A stretch of 64,000 bases of DNA from DAOMFB01 sp963801475 (GCA_963801475.1 CAWDEX010000001.1:2913895-2977894), one strand, 5' to 3'; shown: positions 37,722-45,104, numbered from the stretch's first letter. Made by a program: numbers and translations. The notes: a model not told the origin generated them from the sequence alone.

Positions 37722-37758
37722 TTGACAGAAATCTGTATCATGTCTACAGTTATCTGCA
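37722..37758 (+). promoter_or_regulatory. vapBC promoter with twin operator-like repeats
   Basis: TTGACA (37722-37727), a 17-bp spacer and TACAGT (37745-37750) form a near-consensus housekeeping promoter. A start about 7 nt on would coincide with ATG 37758, so the mRNA would be leaderless. Two 13-bp copies of ACAG(AA/TT)ATCTG(T/C)A lie at 37725-37737 and 37746-37758, 21 bp apart or two helical turns. They cover both promoter boxes, as expected for an autoregulatory TA operator. Confidence 0.65.
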
Positions 37759-38018
37759 TGCGGACGACGCTGGCCCTGGACGACGACCTCTACCGGGAAG
37801 CAAAGAAGGCAGCGGTCGATTCCGGTACGACCGTGACGGCCCTCATCGAGGCCGCCCTCCGCGAGAGCCTCCGGCGCCGGCACGCGGGCCCGAGCCGACG
37901 AAAGAGGAGCCGGCTGCCGACGTTCCGGGGCCGCGGCCTGATGCCGGGCGTCGACCTCGACGACTCGGCGTCGCTACTGGACCTCATGGAGGCCCGTCAT
38001 CCGGCTGCTGGACGTTAA
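37758..38018 (+). CDS. vapB: VapB-type ribbon-helix-helix antitoxin
   Basis: An 86-residue antitoxin. MRTTLALDDDLYREAKKAA is a ribbon-helix-helix DNA-binding start, followed by SGTTVTALIEAALRESL. The basic, then acidic C-terminal tail (RGLMPGVDLDDSASLLDLME) would bind and block the toxin. ATG 37758 is preferred over an earlier ATG at 37740, because the promoter's predicted transcription start falls at 37757-37758. It overlaps the PIN toxin gene. Confidence 0.85.
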   Translation: MRTTLALDDDLYREAKKAAVDSGTTVTALIEAALRESLRRRHAGPSRRKRSRLPTFRGRGLMPGVDLDDSASLLDLMEARHPAAGR

Positions 38019-38433
38019 CGTCCTCGTCTACGCGCATCGCGAGGACGCCGAGGACCACCCGCTCTTCCGCGACTGGCTGAGAGCCGTTGCAGACGGGGAC
38101 GAGCCGTTCGGCGTTCCCTCGCTCGTCTTCAGCGGATTCCTCCGGATCGTGACGCACCCGAGAGTCTTTTCCGTTCCTTCCCCCCTCTCGAAAGCGCTTG
38201 GCTTCGTCGAGGGAGTCCGCCAGTCGCGAGCGTTCCTTTCGGTCGAGCCCGGGCCGCGCCACTGGACCATCTTCCGGCGGATCTGCGAGGAGTCGGGAGC
38301 CAAGGGGAATCTGGTCGCCGACGCCTTCCTCGCCGCCATCGCCATCGAGTCAGGAAGCGACTGGGTCACCACGGACCGCGACTACGCCCGATTCCCGGGC
38401 CTCACGGTCCGGCATCCCCGGAACGCCCGGTAG
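37999..38433 (+). CDS. vapC: VapC-type PIN-domain toxin ribonuclease
   Basis: A PIN-domain protein of about 144 residues. It begins LLDVNVLVYAHRED with the first metal Asp, then FSGFLRIVTHPRVF, NLVADAFLAAIAIE and the last Asp in WVTTDRDYARFPG. This matches the TIGR00028-like VapC subgroup, which cleaves RNA. No ATG, GTG or TTG start precedes the first motif: GTG 38149 would remove the active site. GGAGG at 37988-37992 sits 6 nt before ATC 37999, so I annotate an ATC start. CTG 38005 or 38008, or a sequence error, are alternatives. It overlaps vapB by 20 bp and the convergent psd gene by 32 bp. Confidence 0.75.
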   Translation: MRLLDVNVLVYAHREDAEDHPLFRDWLRAVADGDEPFGVPSLVFSGFLRIVTHPRVFSVPSPLSKALGFVEGVRQSRAFLSVEPGPRHWTIFRRICEESGAKGNLVADAFLAAIAIESGSDWVTTDRDYARFPGLTVRHPRNAR

Positions 38434-39295
38434 CCGCCGGGTCTCGAAAGGCTCCAAGCCGTTCGCCCACCTTGACGGGGCCGAGGTCCCGCGAAGGTCT
38501 CCAGTCGCCCTTCCTTGCGCCGCCGACGAGAAGGATGACGGTGGAGCCGAGCTCGAAGACGCCGAGGTCGTCCCCCGGCGCGCACGGCAGCCGGTCCACG
38601 GCGAGGCGGCCGCGGGACGGGAGGGACCGACCCGCAAGCCAGCGCCCGTCGATGACCACGCCCCCGACGTGCGTCGCGCCGACGAGGACGACGCCCACCG
38701 AAAGGCCCTCGCAGGGGCCCGACCCGTCGGCAATCCAGTAGGCCCGCCGGTTCCGGACATAGAGGCGCGGCGTAAACGCGGTCGAGGCGTCGTTCACGGG
38801 CCAGAGCTCCCCTTCGACGCGTCCCGCGGCCACGCAGCGCCCCGCCAGCGGGACGTGGATCCGGTGGTAGTCCTTCGGCGCGAGGTAAAGGGTCAGAAAG
38901 TGTCCTCCCTCGAACTCCGGGCCGGACGGGTCGCCGTCCAGCAGCTCGTCGAGGGCGTACGGAAGCCCCTTGGCCTGGATCAGCGTGCCGCCTGCCACGC
39001 GCCCCGAAGCGATCAGCCGCGCGTCGACCGGCGAGTTGATCCCGCCCGGCGTTTCCGGCGCCTGCGGCCGGAGGCCGGCCTTGAGCCGCCGCGTGAAGAA
39101 GTCAAGAAAGCTCGTGTAACCCTGGAGAGGGCGATCGGCCTCCTCGAGGTTCGCTCCGTACGCGCGGGCGAAGCGCCCGAAAAGGGGCGCGCGGAGGGAA
39201 GGCGGGAGGGACATCCGTGCAAGAGCCCCGACGGCCTTCGACCCCGCCTTCTTCGGGTAGAGCGAGAGGAGCTTCAGGGAGAGCGGCGCGCCCAT
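38402..39295 (-). CDS. psd: phosphatidylserine decarboxylase
   Basis: A 297-residue membrane-associated decarboxylase making phosphatidylethanolamine. It has YTSFLDFFTRRLKAGLRP, the Asp/His region INSPVDARLI and APKDYHRIHVPLAG. The self-cleavage site is FELGSTVILL: LGST, where the Ser becomes the pyruvoyl group. Length fits the bacterial type I enzyme. ATG 39295 is used; GTG 39301 or a CTG (39328) overlapping the DUF1499 stop as CTGA would lengthen the N-terminus. Confidence 0.92.
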   Translation of the reverse strand: MGAPLSLKLLSLYPKKAGSKAVGALARMSLPPSLRAPLFGRFARAYGANLEEADRPLQGYTSFLDFFTRRLKAGLRPQAPETPGGINSPVDARLIASGRVAGGTLIQAKGLPYALDELLDGDPSGPEFEGGHFLTLYLAPKDYHRIHVPLAGRCVAAGRVEGELWPVNDASTAFTPRLYVRNRRAYWIADGSGPCEGLSVGVVLVGATHVGGVVIDGRWLAGRSLPSRGRLAVDRLPCAPGDDLGVFELGSTVILLVGGARKGDWRPSRDLGPVKVGERLGAFRDPAATGRSGDAGP

Positions 39296-39324
39296 CGCCA
39301 CGAACCGTAGCAGATCCGACGGCG

Positions 39325-39792
39325 TCAGGGCGCTTCGGCCGCGAAGGCTCGGGCGATCGTCTCCATCCGCTTCCGGTTGACGCCGAGATCGGAACGTCCC
39401 ACGCGTGACGCCGACCGGAAGTGGATCTCCTTCGCCCCTTCGTCGAACAGGAACTCGACGTCGTCCACGAACCGGAAAAGAGCCGACCGGAACTCGAAAG
39501 CGAGGTAGCCCGGTCGCTCCGCGGCGAGCGTGACGCGCGGCATCCCGAGGCAGAGCCTCTTCAGCACTTCCTGGGCCGCGGCGGCTGTTCCGGCGAACCG
39601 GAGCGGCGGCAGCGTCCGGTCCGGCGCCGCGCCCTGCGTCGCCACGCAGTTCGGTTTCGGTCCGCAAGGAGAGAGCCGTCCTTCCGTCACCCCGAGCCCA
39701 TCCGGGCGCCGCGCGCCGCAGGCCGCAAGGGCGATCAGGAGGGCCGCCGGAAGCGGCGTCCGGTCGGCTGTCCTCGTCCTTGGGCTGCGCAC
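39325..39792 (-). CDS. DUF1499-family lipoprotein
   Basis: A 155-residue DUF1499 protein. A hydrophobic signal ends LIALAACG, so Cys25 is a likely lipidation site. The family start CGPKPNCVATQG, EVLKRLC and the core YLAFEFRSALFRFVDDVEFL are present, with HFRSASRVGRSDLGVNR near the end. The function of the family is unknown. It is directly upstream of psd. Confidence 0.85.
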   Translation of the reverse strand: MRSPRTRTADRTPLPAALLIALAACGARRPDGLGVTEGRLSPCGPKPNCVATQGAAPDRTLPPLRFAGTAAAAQEVLKRLCLGMPRVTLAAERPGYLAFEFRSALFRFVDDVEFLFDEGAKEIHFRSASRVGRSDLGVNRKRMETIARAFAAEAP

Positions 39793-39912
39793 GCTCTTGC
39801 CGCCTCAACCGCTAGCGTGCCGCGGCGCCACCGCTCGACGCGAGGATCAGGACGACGGACAGAAGAACCCGGACCCCACGATCCCGAGGCTGATCCACGA
39901 CTCTTCCTGGCA

Positions 39913-40860
39913 TCAGACCTTCGCCTTGAACTCCTCCGTCGCCTCGACGAGGGCCGAGGCTATCCCCGGCTCGTCGGCGGAGTGGCCGGCGTCGCGGACG
40001 AAGGTCAGGCGCGAGAGAGGCCAGAAGCGGTGCAGCTCCCACGCCGACTGCGCCGGGCAGACCAGGTCGTAGCGCCCCTGGACGATGATCGCGGGGAGGT
40101 GCCGGACCTTCCCGACGTCCTGGAGCAGCTGGTCGTCGGGATTGAAGAACGAGTCGTTGACGAAGTAGTGCGCCTCGATCCGCGCCAGCGCGATCTCCTT
40201 CGGGACGTCCTCCTCCTTCGTCGGCTCGAGGTTCGGGAGAAGGTGGCTGGCGCGCTCTTCCCAGAGGTTCCAGGCCAGCGCCGCCTCACGCTGAACGGTC
40301 GGGTCCGGGTCGTTGAGCCGCCGCAGGTAGGCGTGGATGACGTCGCCCCGCTCGCGCGGCGAGAGGGTCTCGGTGAACTCCTCCCAGGCGTCCGGGTAGA
40401 TCCGGCGGCAGCCGTCCGTGAAGGTCCAGTCGATCTCCGAGCGCCGCGCAAGGAAGATGCCGCGAAGGATCACCCCCTGGACGCGCGCGGGGTGGGCTTC
40501 GGCGTAGGCAAGAGCCAGCGTCGACCCCCACGACCCGCCGAAGACGAGCCACGTCGCGATCCCGAGCCGCTCGCGGATCCGCTCCGCGTCGGCCACGAGG
40601 TCCCACGTCGTGTTCTCCGCGATCTCCCCGAGCGGCGTGGACTTCCCGCAGCCCCGCTGGTCGAACAGGATGACGCGCCAGAAGGCCGGGTCGAAGAACC
40701 GCCGGTGGATCGGCGAGATTCCGGCGCCCGGCCCTCCGTGGAAGAAGATGACCGGCTTGCCGGCCGGGTTTCCCGCTTCCTCCACGTGCAGCTCGTGAAG
40801 GTCGGAAACCCGGAGACGCCATGTCGTGTACGGCTCGATCTCGGGAAAGAGAGGCGGCAT
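39913..40860 (-). CDS. pip: proline iminopeptidase
   Basis: A 315-residue alpha/beta-hydrolase (peptidase S33) that removes N-terminal proline from peptides in the cytoplasm. It has the oxyanion motif HGGPGAG, DQRGCGKSTP, the nucleophile elbow GGSWGS, the acid Asp in QGRYDLVCP and the His in DAGHSADEP. Length matches the family. ATG 40860 has no Shine-Dalgarno but lies 6 nt after a -10-like TAAACT. Confidence 0.94.
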   Translation of the reverse strand: MPPLFPEIEPYTTWRLRVSDLHELHVEEAGNPAGKPVIFFHGGPGAGISPIHRRFFDPAFWRVILFDQRGCGKSTPLGEIAENTTWDLVADAERIRERLGIATWLVFGGSWGSTLALAYAEAHPARVQGVILRGIFLARRSEIDWTFTDGCRRIYPDAWEEFTETLSPRERGDVIHAYLRRLNDPDPTVQREAALAWNLWEERASHLLPNLEPTKEEDVPKEIALARIEAHYFVNDSFFNPDDQLLQDVGKVRHLPAIIVQGRYDLVCPAQSAWELHRFWPLSRLTFVRDAGHSADEPGIASALVEATEEFKAKV

Positions 40861-40866
40861 GAAGGA

Positions 40867-40872
40867 AGTTTA
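40867..40872 (-). promoter_or_regulatory. -10-like box TAAACT, leaderless start of pip
   Basis: On the minus strand TAAACT ends 6 nt before ATG 40860. The intervening TCCTTC is not a ribosome site, so a leaderless mRNA is likely. Confidence 0.4.
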
Positions 40873-40931
40873 GCCTTCCGCGCCGGCCGGGGCGGGAGCG
40901 GTCCACGGGGAAATGCCGACGAGTCATCGAC

Positions 40932-40958
40932 GTATTCGAATGCTATCCATTAGAATAC
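40932..40958 (+). promoter_or_regulatory. inverted-repeat operator and -10 box of the RHH/ParE pair
   Basis: GTATTCGAAT and ATTAGAATAC form 10-bp arms (one mismatch) around a 7-nt centre. The site begins 46 bp before the antitoxin ATG and includes TAGAAT (40951-40956), a good -10. An operator bound by the ribbon-helix-helix antitoxin is the natural reading. Confidence 0.55.
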
Positions 40959-40977
40959 AGGCGGTGCGAGGTGAGGC

Positions 40978-41220
40978 ATGTCGAGAATCGTGACCCTGAG
41001 GCTGGACGACGAGGCCTACCGGGAGCTGCGCGAGGCGGCCGAGGCCGAAAACCGGCCGCTCTCGAACCTGATCGAGACCGCGGCCCTGCGGCGGATCCGC
41101 GAAGAGCGTTTCGCGGACGACGCGGAGATGTCGGAGATTCTCGGCAACGAGCGCCTTCTGCGGCGGCTGCGGGCGGGGTCGAGGCAGGCCGGGCTGCGCA
41201 AGGGCCGGTTCATTGGCTGA
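40978..41220 (+). CDS. ribbon-helix-helix (CopG/ParD-like) antitoxin
   Basis: An 80-residue protein starting MSRIVTLRLDDEAYRELREA, a ribbon-helix-helix DNA-binding domain, then NRPLSNLIETAALRRIRE. The C-terminal half (FADDAEMSEILGNERLLRRL) would bind the toxin. GAGGTGAGG precedes the ATG. It overlaps the RelE/ParE-type toxin gene by 8 bp. Confidence 0.85.
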   Translation: MSRIVTLRLDDEAYRELREAAEAENRPLSNLIETAALRRIREERFADDAEMSEILGNERLLRRLRAGSRQAGLRKGRFIG

Positions 41221-41491
41221 CTTCCGGATCTTCGAGACGGAGCAGTTTCAGTCCGATCTCTCGCATCTGGCCAGAGCCGGACGAGCCGGAATCGTCTCGA
41301 AGCTCCGCGCGGTCGTCTACCCCCAGCTCGCGCGACACCCGCACTTCGGCCCGAACATCCGGAAGCTCCGGGGATACTCGCCGGAGACCTGGCGGTACCG
41401 CATCGGCGCGTGGCGGTTCTTCTACGAGATCGACGAGAAGGCCCGGATCGTCTTCCTGACCGCGGCCACCCACCGCGGGTCGGCGTATTGA
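41213..41491 (+). CDS. RelE/ParE-superfamily toxin
   Basis: A 92-residue toxin starting at TTG 41213. FRIFETEQFQSDLSHLARAG, PNIRKLRGYSPETWRYRIGAWRFFYEID and IVFLTAATHRGSAY match the RelE/ParE fold: a helical hairpin on a beta sheet with basic RYRIG. RelE types cleave mRNA on ribosomes and ParE types hit gyrase; this cannot be settled here. It overlaps the antitoxin gene, the standard TA layout. Confidence 0.88.
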   Translation: MADFRIFETEQFQSDLSHLARAGRAGIVSKLRAVVYPQLARHPHFGPNIRKLRGYSPETWRYRIGAWRFFYEIDEKARIVFLTAATHRGSAY

Positions 41492-41516
41492 CGAGTCCTT
41501 GTGGCTTTGACCGCCC

Positions 41517-43043
41517 CTATCCGATGGCGAAGAAACCGCGGATCTTCGAGAGAAGCGAGCGCTGCTCCTCCCGCAGGCGGAAACGCTTCGACTCCTCGGA
41601 GAGCCCCTCCCGGGCGGCGGCGAGCTCCACCTCGCGCTCGGCCAAAAGGCGCGAGATCTCCTCGGCGAGGGCGGGCCGGGCGGCCAGGATCCCGTGGAAG
41701 GCTTCCTTCGTCACGCGCCAGCACTCCGTCTCCTCGAGGGCGACGACGGACGCCCGCCGGGGCTCGCCCGTCAGCAACCCCATCTCGCCGAAGACGTCCG
41801 GGGCCGAGAGAGTCGCCACGGCGCGAGCTGCGGCTCCCTCGACGGCCACCCGGACCTCCGCCGAGCCCTTCGTCAGGATGTAGAGGTGGTTCGCCGCCGC
41901 GCCCTGGATGACGATCGCCTCTCCCGCGGCAAAGGGAGCGTGGAGGAGCCCCTCGGCCAGGCGATCCCTCTCCTCGGCCGTCAGCGTCGCGAACGCCGGG
42001 ACCCGCCCGACCGCCTCCTGCCGGGCCGCCCGCCCGGCCTCGACCGCCTGCCGGCTTCGAAGTCCCTCCTCGCTCCAGAGGTGAACGTTCGAAACGGGAG
42101 CCGCCAGCGGCGTCCCCGACCGCTTCAGGGCGAACCAGATCCGCGTCCTCACCGTCGAGTCGGTCCGGTCGTCCGCGCACAGGTCGGTCAGCCAGTAGCG
42201 GACCGCGTATTCGCACGAGCCGTCGCGGATCGAGAGGAGGACGACGTCGGCCGCGGGCTCGGCGGCCACGTTCGGGATCGACTCGCGCCGCAGCGCCTCC
42301 GCCGCCACGGCGACGACCGTCGTGGGGGGAATGCGATCCTCGACGAAAAAGCGGACCCACCGCCGCTGCGCGACCGGGCCGCCGCCCACCTTCTTTCCGA
42401 TCAGGAGGACGGGATTCCTCATCAGCAGGTTGTTCGGGACGACCAGCGTGTCGCCGTTGGTCGTCTCGATGGACGTGTGCCGCCACGAGATCTCCCGCAC
42501 CACCCCCCTCGCCTCTCCGTACGTCACCCAGTCGCCGACGCCGACCGAGCCGTCGATCTGGAGAGCCAGCCCGCCCATCACGTTCGTCAGGAAGTCCTGG
42601 AGCGACAGGCCGATGACCGCCGTGATGACCGCCGAGGTCGCCACGATCCCCGCCACGTCGACGTGCCGTGTCGAGAGGAGCCACAGGAAGAAGGCGAGGC
42701 ACGAGAGGGCGACCGTGAGGTCCCGGAGGATCTTCGACGGCTGGACCCGGAGCGCGGGGAGAGCCGCCCCGAAGAGCGCGGCGCCGAGAAGGCTGATGAC
42801 GGCGATTCCCCCCGCCAGCCTCGCCACGAGCTGCGCCGCCGACGCACCCGGCAGGCCGGCGGCCCCGAGCAGACCGCTCGCGAGGTGAAGGGCGAGTGAC
42901 GCGAGGTAGAGGACCCCGAGCCCGAGGACGTGCCGGCGCTCGCGCGGGGCGAGCGCGAGCATCAGGACCGCCACGAGCACGAACACCACGCCCATCCAGA
43001 GGTCCTGGGCTTCGAACAGCTCGCGGACAGGCGGGACATTCAT
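41517..43043 (-). CDS. MscS-type channel fused to a cyclic-nucleotide-binding domain
   Basis: A 508-residue membrane protein. Four or more N-terminal TMs lead to the MscS pore and beta domain (ITAVIGLSLQDFLTNVMGGL, GVGDWVTYGEARGVVREISW, GDTLVVPNNLLM). After the MscS C-terminal domain comes a Crp-like domain (about 365-475: HAPFAAGEAIVIQGAAANHL, VFGEMGLLTGEPRRASVVAL). It ends in a helical tail. This matches ligand-gated MscS channels rather than pure tension sensors. ATG 43043 is chosen over upstream open frame because TM1 begins soon after it. Confidence 0.88.
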   Translation of the reverse strand: MNVPPVRELFEAQDLWMGVVFVLVAVLMLALAPRERRHVLGLGVLYLASLALHLASGLLGAAGLPGASAAQLVARLAGGIAVISLLGAALFGAALPALRVQPSKILRDLTVALSCLAFFLWLLSTRHVDVAGIVATSAVITAVIGLSLQDFLTNVMGGLALQIDGSVGVGDWVTYGEARGVVREISWRHTSIETTNGDTLVVPNNLLMRNPVLLIGKKVGGGPVAQRRWVRFFVEDRIPPTTVVAVAAEALRRESIPNVAAEPAADVVLLSIRDGSCEYAVRYWLTDLCADDRTDSTVRTRIWFALKRSGTPLAAPVSNVHLWSEEGLRSRQAVEAGRAARQEAVGRVPAFATLTAEERDRLAEGLLHAPFAAGEAIVIQGAAANHLYILTKGSAEVRVAVEGAAARAVATLSAPDVFGEMGLLTGEPRRASVVALEETECWRVTKEAFHGILAARPALAEEISRLLAEREVELAAAREGLSEESKRFRLREEQRSLLSKIRGFFAIG

Positions 43044-43100
43044 CTCGGGTCCGCCGATTATGCCGGTCGCCGCGGCCGGAAGGACCTGTCCGAGAATGCC

Positions 43101-43184
43101 GAGGCCGTCGCTACGCCCGACCTGAGGCACTTCGGCGCCGTGAGGCTCCGCGGCGGGTCGACGCTCCTCCCCCGGGACCCCTGA
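43101..43184 (+). pseudogene. C-terminal remnant of a PIN-domain toxin
   Basis: The frame ending at 43184 reads EAVATPDLRHFGAVRLRGG and then STLLPRDP. This resembles the C-terminus of PIN-domain toxins (the xTxDxRHFxxVRP-like end). No PIN core precedes it: the upstream DNA is the 5' part of the MscS gene on the other strand. It would be a truncated relic. The match is short, so this is tentative. Confidence 0.3.
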
Positions 43185-43193
43185 GCGAGTCGG

Positions 43194-43724
43194 TCAGCTC
43201 CCGGGGAGAAGTCGGGCGAGAATCTGGTTCGGCACGAGGCCTCGCAGACGCGGGAACGCCTCCAGAAGGCGCGCCACGTCGGCCAGGTCTTTTTGCCTCT
43301 TGCTGGGGCGACGCGCCATGTCCGAAAGGGCCCACACCTTCCCCCGAAGGAGATCCTCGACGGAGGCGACCGGAAGGGTCCGGCCGAGAACCTCCCGACG
43401 AGAGGACCGGGTTACAAAGTCGAAGTAGCGGGGGTCGGTCTGGATCTGGACACGAAGGTCGGAGCCGGCCTTCCCGACGTTCAGGCTATGAGGAAACCGT
43501 TCCACCTTGAAGCGTGCCGAGAGGAGGCCTTCGATGCGATCGATCTCGTCCGCGGCGACGACGAGGTCGAGATCGAGGCTGACGAGCGGCTCGACGAAGG
43601 CGTTCACGCCCTGCCCGCCAATGACGCAGAAGCGCACGCCCTCCTTCTCGAAGAGCGCCAGTAGCTCGTCGAGGAAATCCGTCTGGTCCATCACGACCGT
43701 CCTGTAGAAAGCCTCGGCCTTCAC
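43194..43724 (-). CDS. nucleotidyltransferase-like protein (AbiEii/DUF6036 type)
   Basis: A 176-residue protein. The core FCVIGGQGVNAFVEPLVSLD followed by LDLVV has the GG and paired Asp arrangement of minimal nucleotidyltransferases, and VASVEDLLRGKVWAL is also typical. These proteins occur alone or as parts of toxin-antitoxin or abortive-infection pairs. No partner is adjacent on the same strand. It lies among vapBC, RHH/ParE and an ATPase gene. GTG 43724 follows a -10-like TAAGCT by 7 nt. Confidence 0.72.
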   Translation of the reverse strand: MKAEAFYRTVVMDQTDFLDELLALFEKEGVRFCVIGGQGVNAFVEPLVSLDLDLVVAADEIDRIEGLLSARFKVERFPHSLNVGKAGSDLRVQIQTDPRYFDFVTRSSRREVLGRTLPVASVEDLLRGKVWALSDMARRPSKRQKDLADVARLLEAFPRLRGLVPNQILARLLPGS

Positions 43725-43731
43725 GGACCTT

Positions 43732-43737
43732 AGCTTA
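43732..43737 (-). promoter_or_regulatory. -10-like box TAAGCT, leaderless start
   Basis: On the minus strand TAAGCT ends 7 nt before GTG 43724 of the nucleotidyltransferase gene. The match to TATAAT is modest. Confidence 0.3.
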
Positions 43738-43760
43738 CGCTCCCCGTTCTCCGGCCGAGC

Positions 43761-43809
43761 GCACCGGCCCGTCCCCGATTCCTATGCCGCCTCCCGAGGG
43801 AGCCGGACG
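43761..43809. repeat. direct repeat copy A (remnant of an FtsX-like gene 3' end)
   Basis: This 49-bp stretch matches 45056-45104 with about five mismatches, sharing CACCGGCCCGTCCC and GATTCCTATGCCGC. The other copy contains the last codons of the FtsX-like gene (LLREAA stop). Here the same codons read LPREAA stop on the minus strand without a gene. The two copies flank the DUF4143 ATPase gene in the same orientation. Confidence 0.6.
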
Positions 43810-43885
43810 GCGAAGTCGCGGCGCGCCGGCCGCCCCGAGACCCGTGGTTGTTCGCATCTGCGGTCGAAAATCACTGTCTCTGATT

Positions 43886-43914
43886 TTGATCTTGGTAGAA
43901 ATTCGCAGTATCCT
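43886..43914 (+). promoter_or_regulatory. promoter of the DUF4143 ATPase gene
   Basis: TTGATC (43886-43891), a 17-bp spacer and TATCCT (43909-43914) lie 7 nt before GTG 43922, so the transcript should start at the initiation codon. The region is AT-rich compared with its surroundings. Confidence 0.5.
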
Positions 43915-43921
43915 GACGCCC

Positions 43922-45040
43922 GTGAGATTTCGCTCCCGGTACCTCGCCGCACAGGTGCGGGCCGACCTCGCCCGCAAGATGGTGTTCGTCGCCGGCCCCC
44001 GGCAGGTGGGCAAGACGACGATGGCCCGGAGCCTGCCGGGCGCCGCCCCGGGCTACCTGAGCTGGGACATCGCCGAGGACCGCGAGCGGATCCTCCGTCG
44101 GGAGCTTCCCCCCTCGCGCCTCTGGATCTTCGACGAAATCCACAAGTACCGGTCGTGGCGCAACCTTCTCAAGGGACTGTACGACGGCCGCCGTCCCGGC
44201 CAGCGCATCCTCGTCACGGGGAGCGGACGGCTCGACGTCTACCGGTTCGGCGGGGACTCGCTCCAGGGCCGCTACCACATGCTCCGGCTGCACCCGTTCT
44301 CCGCGGCGGAGCTGCGCCTCCGAGCTCCGTCGGAGCTTCGCGACCTGTTGACTCTGGGAGGCTTCCCCGAGCCGTTCCTCGGCGGATCCGAGATGGAGGC
44401 GCGCCGCTGGTCCCGCGAGTACCGGAGCCGTCTCGTCCGCGAGGACGTGGCCGGTCTCGAGCGAGTTCAGGACCTCGGCAATCTCGAGCTCCTGGCCCTG
44501 CGCCTCCCCGCGCTCGTGGGCGCGCCCCTCTCCATCAACGCCCTGCGCGAGGACCTCCAGGTGAGCCACAAGACGGTGGCCGGGTGGCTGCAGGTTCTGG
44601 AGAGGCTCTACGCCATCTTTCGCCTCCCCCCCTTCGGCGCGGCGCGCATCCGGGCCGTGAAGAAGGAGCAGAAGCACTATCAGTTCGACTGGTCGCTCGT
44701 CCCGTCGGATCCGGCGCGCTTCGAGAACCTCGTCGCCTCGCATCTGCTGAAGTGGGTCCACTTCGAGCAGGACGCCCGAGGCCGCGACGTGGAGCTTCGC
44801 TATTTCCGGGACACGGACGCGCGCGAGGTGGACTTCGTCGTCGTGGAGGGACGAAGGCCCCTGCTCTTCGTCGAGTCCAAATGGGGCGACGCGGAGGCCG
44901 ACCGCAGCCTTCGCTATCTCAAGGCCCGATTTCCCGGAGCCGAAGCGTGGCAGGTCTCCGCCACCGGCACGAAAGACTATGTAACGGCCGAGGGGATCCG
45001 CGTCGCCCCTGCCCTGGAACTGCTGAGAACCCTGACGTGA
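43922..45040 (+). CDS. AAA-type ATPase with DUF4143 domain
   Basis: A 372-residue protein of the AAA_14/DUF4143 type. Walker A is AGPRQVGKTT (near residue 23), Walker B is LWIFDEIHKY, and sensor-like ILVTGSGRLDV follows. The C-terminal half has LSINALREDLQVSHKTVAGW, a winged-helix-like segment, and REVDFVVVEGRRPLLFVESKWG, a restriction-nuclease-like core (D-ExK: Asp, Glu, Lys visible). The cellular role of this widespread mobile family is unknown. It has its own promoter and lies between two direct repeats, suggesting arrival as a unit. Confidence 0.85.
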   Translation: MRFRSRYLAAQVRADLARKMVFVAGPRQVGKTTMARSLPGAAPGYLSWDIAEDRERILRRELPPSRLWIFDEIHKYRSWRNLLKGLYDGRRPGQRILVTGSGRLDVYRFGGDSLQGRYHMLRLHPFSAAELRLRAPSELRDLLTLGGFPEPFLGGSEMEARRWSREYRSRLVREDVAGLERVQDLGNLELLALRLPALVGAPLSINALREDLQVSHKTVAGWLQVLERLYAIFRLPPFGAARIRAVKKEQKHYQFDWSLVPSDPARFENLVASHLLKWVHFEQDARGRDVELRYFRDTDAREVDFVVVEGRRPLLFVESKWGDAEADRSLRYLKARFPGAEAWQVSATGTKDYVTAEGIRVAPALELLRTLT

Positions 45041-45055
45041 CCCCGGCCAGGCGCT

Positions 45056-45104
45056 GCACCGGCCCGTCCCGGATTCCTATGCCGCTTCCCGGAGGAGCTG
45101 GACG
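45056..45104. repeat. direct repeat copy B (overlaps the FtsX-like gene end)
   Basis: The partner of copy A at 43761-43809, lying immediately after the ATPase gene. It spans the stop and last codons of the FtsX-like permease gene plus about 20 bp downstream. Confidence 0.6.
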
